A DNA stretch of 64,000 bases. It comes from Amorphochlora amoebiformis (lineage: Eukaryota > Cercozoa > Chlorarachniophyceae). Positions 1 to 64,000 of the stretch are shown here, piece by piece; position 1 is the first letter of the stretch; every line of letters begins with the position of its first letter. The DNA lies in the NCBI GenBank assembly GCA_054601695.1, contig BAAHQB010000108.1:186001-250000 (forward strand), in the 5' to 3' direction. Made by a program: the position numbers and the translations under genes. The notes under the pieces are model-generated. The model was not told where the DNA came from, did not search any database, and saw only the letters and a list, made by a program, of their open reading frames with translations.

Positions 1-315
1 CGCTCGCGCTCCCTCTTTTTCTCTGGATGTATAACACATACACACACACATATATATATATATATGTATATTATATATATCATATATATATATATATGAA
101 AGAGATAGGAGGGTGTGAGGAATGAGGGAGAAAGAGTTAAAAATATAGTTTGTGTATAAACATATATCGCCGTCACATACACATATGAACAAAAGTTTCC
201 TCCCTCTCTCGCTTTCACAATCTCTCGTACCCTCTTATACATGTGTGTATAACATGTTTCAATAAATATATTTGTAAATATATGTATATATATATACATA
301 TATATATATATAGAT

Positions 316-359
<44 letters not shown>

Positions 360-594
360 TGATGTTATATACACGTTCGCTTTTTTCCTTTCTCTTCCTT
401 TCTCTCTACACACTTGTATCTCTCTACCCCTCACAAGGAATAAAGAAACACGAAATACAGAAAATGAAAAAACAAATGTGAATAATTAAAAAAAAAAAAA
501 ATCGGAAGATGAAAAAAAAAAAAAATCGGAAGATAAAAAAAAATCGGAAGATGAAGAAAAAAAAAAGAGAAAAAAGAAGTTTCTCGAAATCTAC

Positions 595-31000
<30,406 letters not shown>

Positions 31001-31079
31001 ACACATATATCAAAAAACACGTTACATATACCTATATAGCAAAAGCATGTTACACATTATACACACCCGTTACCATTTC

Positions 31080-31510
31080 CCGGAAATTTCCGTCGCATAT
31101 CGAACTATTCGCCTCTATATAGTTATTTAAATGTGGCGGGAAAGGGGGGCGGGGCTTGGTCGGAAGGATGGTGGGTATGGTTTCAAATATCTAAGCTTAA
31201 TATAAAGATATTAATTTCGAGATATCAAAATCTTTCGTTTATTTATTCGGCCGAAAAGCCAAACTCCACTTATTTATTCGGCCGAATAACATTTTTGTGT
31301 GCACGTGCCCGCTATGTTGTTTTGGCGCCACATGGATACGCAGGCCTTCATACCCCTCCCCCATCCCCGCCCCCCGGGTCAACCAAAATACAACCTCCAC
31401 CTATCTAGCATCACTTCTATTACGTTGACGTGCGCTAAATATAACATTTTTCTCTATATTTCGGGTTCAATAGGATATTCAGGCGTGGCGATGTGGATAT
31501 GAAGGTTTGA
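31080..31510. promoter_or_regulatory. GC-richer unique block between divergent genes, candidate promoter
   Basis: 430 bp without TA or TTAGGG repeats, just upstream of the minus-strand start codon at 31000. It contains a GC box (GGGGCGGGGC), TTGACGTGCG, and a direct repeat TTATTTATTCGGCCGAA at about 31236 and 31269. No coding signal is supported. Regulatory function is inference from position and composition. Confidence 0.4.
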
Positions 31511-31573
31511 ATACCTGAATAATATATGTATATATGTATACATGTATATATATGCATACATATATGTGTATAA

Positions 31574-31790
<217 letters not shown>

Positions 31791-31861
31791 TCTTATATCC
31801 ATAATATATGATAAAATATGCATTATAAAAAGAGAAAATATACATGTACTTCTATAAATGT

Positions 31862-31905
<44 letters not shown>

Positions 31906-31924
31906 GTATTTTAAATATACACAT

Positions 31925-31977
<53 letters not shown>

Positions 31978-32034
31978 TTAATATATATATATATATATAT
32001 ATACATTCATATCTCACATCCATCCATACACCAG

Positions 32035-59452
<27,418 letters not shown>

Positions 59453-59534
59453 GTTAGCCATACCACTACCACTAATAAGTTACACTAATCTGATTGGACG
59501 TAGACAAATTTAAATTATAATCGCGCAATCTCTG

Positions 59535-59540
59535 GAATAA
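59535..59540 (+). promoter_or_regulatory. possible polyadenylation signal of CFAP206
   Basis: AATAAA lies about 85 bases after the proposed stop codon, in unique sequence rather than in a TA repeat. Confidence 0.35.
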
Positions 59541-59549
59541 ATTAATTTG

Positions 59550-60180
59550 TCGGTGAATACCTCCACTAGTATCTAGAGACTATTTGGACCGTAGTATCTC
59601 TAGCTAGCTAGATCTAGAATATATAATTATATTTCTAGATATGCCATATATGCTCTCTAGACTCTAGACTCTTGATATTCTAGATCTGACTAGAACGAGT
59701 CTAACTCTAGTCTAGTCTAGTCCTAGAGTCTGGTAGACGTTCCTTTACATGTACCAGCTAGACCAGACCCTAGAGACCATCTGAAAAAAAGAGAGTTACA
59801 AGTAGTCATATAGGCAATGATACCAAGTATCCTCTGAGACGGTCCATGATTCATAACAACTAGTCAGATCCGTCTTGCACAATATCTCTAGATCTAGAAT
59901 ATCCTAGATATCTCTGAATCTCTAGTATATCTCTAGATATCTACTAGATCCAGATATAGCTAGTCTCTAGAGTGCAGATATACTAGATATACATAGGCAC
60001 TGAATCGACAGATCGAATGTCAGAATTGATATCCGATGATTCTAGTGATTATTGAGATTAATTAATTGATGATCATCATCTAGATATCTAGATATCTAGA
60101 TATCTAGATATCTAGATATCATAAGCCGCGCTGGCTAGACTCTAGAATCTAGCAGATTTGTCTAGAATGTATTTACTTTA
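59550..60180. other. CTAG-rich unique block between convergent genes
   Basis: About 630 bp dense in CTAG and TCTAGA motifs. It contains a perfect TAGATATC array (60080-60120, five units). No TA microsatellite, no TTAGGG and no long open frame. It sits between the CFAP206 stop and the proposed PMP22/Mpv17 stop, so it may hold both 3' ends. Confidence 0.6.
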
Positions 60181-60182
60181 GA

Positions 60183-60217
60183 CTAGATAGACACAACGGT
60201 CGAGTCGGAAAGTGATT
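60183..60217 (-). CDS. PMP22/Mpv17 last exon, tentative
   Basis: After AACTCAG a phase-1 frame reads [10 protein letters not shown] and stops at TAG (60185-60183). The phase fits the preceding exon, but the tail is not conserved. Confidence 0.3.
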
Positions 60218-60455
60218 CTGAGTTATATATATGTATATATATATACATATATAAATATATATATATATATATATATGTAAGTGTATGTAATTATATATGT
60301 ATATATATATATTATATATTATATATAGTATTTATTATGTACATATATATATGTATATATATATATATTTATATATACATCTACATATATGCACATACAT
60401 ATAAATGTATATACATGTATAATATACATATATATTATATAATTTATATATGCAT

Positions 60456-60489
<34 letters not shown>

Positions 60490-60529
60490 AAATATATATA
60501 CACACTTATGGTATATCTATACACATAAT

Positions 60530-60561
<32 letters not shown>

Positions 60562-60573
60562 TTATTTATATAC

Positions 60574-60617
<44 letters not shown>

Positions 60618-60832
60618 TGCCATGATCTCCATGGCTAGCCATGGATAGGTACACATTACAATGTAACCATATATATATGTATGTGTATATGTATGTATAT
60701 GTATGCATGTATCTATATGTATATATATGCAGGTTTGTAATTATATATATATATATATCTATATATATATGTATATATTTATGTAATACATTGTATATAT
60801 ATATATGTATTGTATATATATATACATATATA

Positions 60833-60867
<35 letters not shown>

Positions 60868-60994
60868 ATATTATTTACGAATATTACCATATCCCTATGG
60901 CCAGCCAGAGATAAATACACAATATAATATATATATATATATATATGTATATATGCATATATCCATATGTACATATAAGTATGTGTCTAATTAT

Positions 60995-61042
<48 letters not shown>

Positions 61043-61108
61043 TTTGTAAAATATGTATCATATTTACGTATATTACTATCACACCTATGGCTAGCAATGG
61101 ATAGATAC

Positions 61109-61166
<58 letters not shown>

Positions 61167-61308
61167 CATTACATGCATATATGTACATATATGGAGGTGT
61201 GTAATTATATATATATATATGTATATATACATAGAGATGTACAATATGTATCATATTTACGTTATTACCATGATCCCTAAGGCTAGCCATGGATGGATAC
61301 ACATTATA

Positions 61309-61348
<40 letters not shown>

Positions 61349-61429
61349 GGACATATATAGATGTACAATATGTATCATATTTACGTTATTACCATGATCC
61401 CTATGGCTAGCCATGGATAGATACACAAT

Positions 61430-61468
<39 letters not shown>

Positions 61469-61602
61469 GTAGGTGTGTAATTATATATATATATATATAT
61501 TATATATATATATATATATATTACATATAGATATACAATATCATATTTACGTATATTTCCATGATCCCTATGGCTAGCCATGGATAGATACACGATATAA
61601 TA

Positions 61603-61637
<35 letters not shown>

Positions 61638-61643
61638 GCATAA

Positions 61644-61678
<35 letters not shown>

Positions 61679-61821
61679 ATATATATATATGCATTTATGT
61701 ACATATATGTAGGTGTGTAATTATATATATAAATATATATACATATATATATATATATACAATATGTATCATATTTACGTATATTACCAGATCCCTATGG
61801 CAAGCCATGGATAGATACACA

Positions 61822-61862
<41 letters not shown>

Positions 61863-61950
61863 CCATGATCCCTATGGCTGGCCATGGATAGATACACATT
61901 CCAAATGACTGCTACTCCATTAGCAAATAGAACTTGTAATCTGTATAGGA

Positions 61951-61985
<35 letters not shown>

Positions 61986-62301
61986 ATATATGTATACATA
62001 TTTATAGATATATATTGCAATATATACAGTGTATTGTATAGACAGTGTATTATATATACACATATTATGTATGTATATATTAATATATATATATATATAT
62101 ATATATATAGATATATATATATTAAAAATATATATATATTTATAATATATATATATATATATTTAGATACATATTCCAAATCACTGCTACCATATTAGCA
62201 AATAGAACTTGTAATCTGTATGTGAATATATATATATATATATACATATATGTATATGTACTGCAATATGTACAGTGTATTATATATACAGTGTATTATA
62301 C

Positions 62302-62335
<34 letters not shown>

Positions 62336-62359
62336 GCATATATTATGTATTATATATTA

Positions 62360-62407
<48 letters not shown>

Positions 62408-62526
62408 TGTATACATACACAACATATATACATATATATATATATATATATAATATATGTATGTATATAGATACACATTCCAAATTACTGCTACTCCATT
62501 AGCAAATAGAACTTGTTATCTGTATA

Positions 62527-62584
<58 letters not shown>

Positions 62585-63005
62585 CTATATACATCTATAT
62601 ATATATATATATATATGTACATATATATATATATATATATATTACTTGAGCGGAACGAACGAGAAATTAATAAATTGTGCGGGTATCCACAAGACCCAAT
62701 TGGTCTGCGGTTAGGGTTAGGGTTAGGGTTAGGGTTAGGATTAGAGTGAGGGTTAGAGTTAGGGTTAGGGTTAGGGTTTAGGTTAGGGTTAGAGTCAGGG
62801 AGTATTACGGTTCGTATAGGGTAAAGGTTAGGGTTAGGATAGGATGGTGTTAGGGTTTAGAGTTATATCGGAAGTGTTAGTGTTAGGGTTTGGGTTATGG
62901 TTAGGGTTAGGGTTACGGTTAGGGTTAGGGTTAGGATTGGCTAAGGAAAAGATTGGCTATAAGTGTGTGTAAATATATATATATATATATATATACATAT
63001 TTATG

Positions 63006-63050
<45 letters not shown>

Positions 63051-63052
63051 AT

Positions 63053-63114
<62 letters not shown>

Positions 63115-63231
63115 GTATATAAATAACTATATATATATATAATATAATATATATATATATATACACATATATGTTAATATATTGTACAGTTTTGAAGTTA
63201 CCTGAATAGCGGGCCACAGCTCGCGTTTAAT
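60183..63231 (-). CDS. PMP22/Mpv17-family membrane protein, C-terminal exons (continues off the right edge)
   Basis: The Mpv17/PMP22 family comprises small four-helix membrane proteins of peroxisomes, mitochondria or vacuoles. Minus-strand exons at 63202-63231, 62646-62704 and 61864-61940 join with matching phases. They read [47 protein letters not shown]. This is the family's C-terminal signature W-x-x-W-P-x-x-Q-x-x-N-F-x-x-V-P followed by the last helix, closest to PXMP2/PMP22 (VPLKFRVLFANLAALFW in animals, from memory). N-terminal exons lie beyond the window or in the unresolved 63.2-64 kb. Confidence 0.87.
60622..62523 (-). repeat. array of partial copies of a PMP22/Mpv17 exon
   Basis: The tail sequence (TGGCTAGCCATGGATAG on the plus strand) recurs near 60622, 60893, 61088, 61280, 61404, 61570 and 61797. 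The head sequence (TTAGCAAATAGAACTTG) recurs near 62194 and 62500. The intact exon is at 61864-61940. Copies are separated by TA tracts of different lengths. Confidence 0.85.
61864..61940 (-). CDS. PMP22/Mpv17 exon ([20 protein letters not shown]...)
   Basis: Acceptor ATACAG, donor GTAATA, phase 2 to 1, ending SHRDH. It is the last transmembrane helix. Copies of its 5' part lie at 62163-62222 and 62466-62523. Seven or so copies of its 3' part lie at 60622-61810. Confidence 0.88.
62646..62704 (-). CDS. PMP22/Mpv17 exon ([19 protein letters not shown])
   Basis: Acceptor CCGCAG directly after a CCCTAA tract, donor GTAATA, phase 0 to 2. It carries the family signature. Confidence 0.9.
62708..62940. 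repeat. TTAGGG-type tract upstream of a PMP22/Mpv17 exon
   Basis: Degenerate GTTAGG units on plus, so CCCTAA on the sense strand, ending four bases before the exon at 62704. Confidence 0.9.
63202..63231 (-). CDS. PMP22/Mpv17 exon ([10 protein letters not shown])
   Basis: Acceptor AAACAG, donor GTAACT, 10 codons, phase 0 to 0. It is the amphipathic lead-in before the NW-x-x-WP motif. Confidence 0.82.
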
Positions 63232-63309
63232 CTGTTTGTATACATGTATGTATATGTATATGTATATTTATATTTATATATATATATGAAATTATATATA
63301 TATATATAT

Positions 63310-63370
<61 letters not shown>

Positions 63371-63373
63371 TAC

Positions 63374-63406
<33 letters not shown>

Positions 63407-63488
63407 CATATATACATATATGTATTATTTAAGAGATACAGATCTATTTGTATGGAATATATATATAATATATATATATATATACATT

Positions 63489-63519
<31 letters not shown>

Positions 63520-63573
63520 GGAACTCAGCTCACCGTATATACACGCATACACTCAGCTCACCGTTGGAAAAAG

Positions 63574-63630
<57 letters not shown>

Positions 63631-63754
63631 ATATATAAATATATAATATATAAAATATATAATATATAAAATATAAAATATATATATACATATGAGCTCA
63701 CCTTAGGAATAATCGTATCGTTCGATAATTTGCATATATAAATATATACATATT

Positions 63755-63785
<31 letters not shown>

Positions 63786-63809
63786 TAGATATCTAGATAT
63801 CTATATGTG

Positions 63810-63885
<76 letters not shown>

Positions 63886-64000
63886 TATATAAGTGTATAG
63901 TATCGAACGGATACTATTATTCAAACGGTGAATTTAAATATCTAGATATCTATATGTATATAACTCACACTTAGAATAATAGATCTGTTCGATAATATAC
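63520..64000 (-). repeat. repeated donor-like edge (GTGAGC) near the right end
   Basis: ACTCAGCTCACCG-type sequence recurs near 63524, 63551 and 63693. ATTATCGAACG...ATTATTC recurs near 63720, 63905 and 63985. These look like exon-edge copies of the PMP22/Mpv17 gene, but the parent exon is not resolved. Confidence 0.55.

Noticed and set aside
60080-60120. TAGATATC array as a CRISPR or integrase site
   Set aside because: It is a perfect 8-bp tandem repeat without spacers or a nearby recombinase gene.
62646-62709. Plus-strand peptide [14 protein letters not shown] resembling the Rtr1/RPAP2 zinc-finger
   Set aside because: The expected second Cys is missing and no neighbouring exon fits. The opposite strand gives an unbroken PMP22/Mpv17 signature with two phase-compatible neighbours.

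Overview
The window is nuclear DNA of an intron-rich eukaryote. The protist or lineage cannot be named from sequence alone. Most of the 64 kb is (TA)n microsatellite plus telomere-like TTAGGG/CCCTAA tracts, and these make up introns rather than intergenic space. The long [10 protein letters not shown] and LTLTLT reading frames are repeat translations, not proteins. The genes were found by looking for short non-repetitive islands flanked by AG and GT, then testing whether reading frame and intron phase carry from one island to the next.

Three genes emerge. (1) Minus strand, about 31.0 kb down past the left edge: a novel gene of at least 36 small exons. It encodes a Pro/Ser/Lys-rich N-terminal half and an Ala/Glu/Arg/Lys coiled-coil C-terminal half. 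Its function is not recognised. (2) Plus strand, about 32.0 to 59.45 kb (possible first exon at 30,041): CFAP206 (FAP206), a radial-spoke/axonemal protein of motile cilia, split into about 35 exons and almost collinear with animal CFAP206. The organism therefore probably has motile cilia or flagella. (3) Minus strand, 60.2 kb past the right edge: the C-terminal end of a PMP22/Mpv17-family organellar membrane protein. Genes 1 and 2 are divergent, and their 5' ends may overlap. Genes 2 and 3 converge tail to tail.

Layout: 0-31 kb gene 1, including a 1.75-kb tandem duplication at 17.4-20.9 kb and assembly-suspect homopolymers at 21.2-22.0 kb. 31.08-31.51 kb is a GC-richer unique block. 32-59.5 kb is CFAP206. 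59.5-60.2 kb is a CTAG-rich unique block between the two gene ends. 60.2-64 kb is PMP22/Mpv17.

The most unusual feature is a recurrent class of 'ghost exon edges'. Degenerate partial copies of exon ends, splice site included, are scattered in the flanking introns. Copies of an exon's 5' edge lie upstream of it and copies of its 3' edge lie downstream. This is seen at more than a dozen exons in all three genes. A second pattern is that CCCTAA tracts on the sense strand sit directly upstream of many 3' splice sites, where they would supply CTAAC branch-point-like and pyrimidine-rich sequence.
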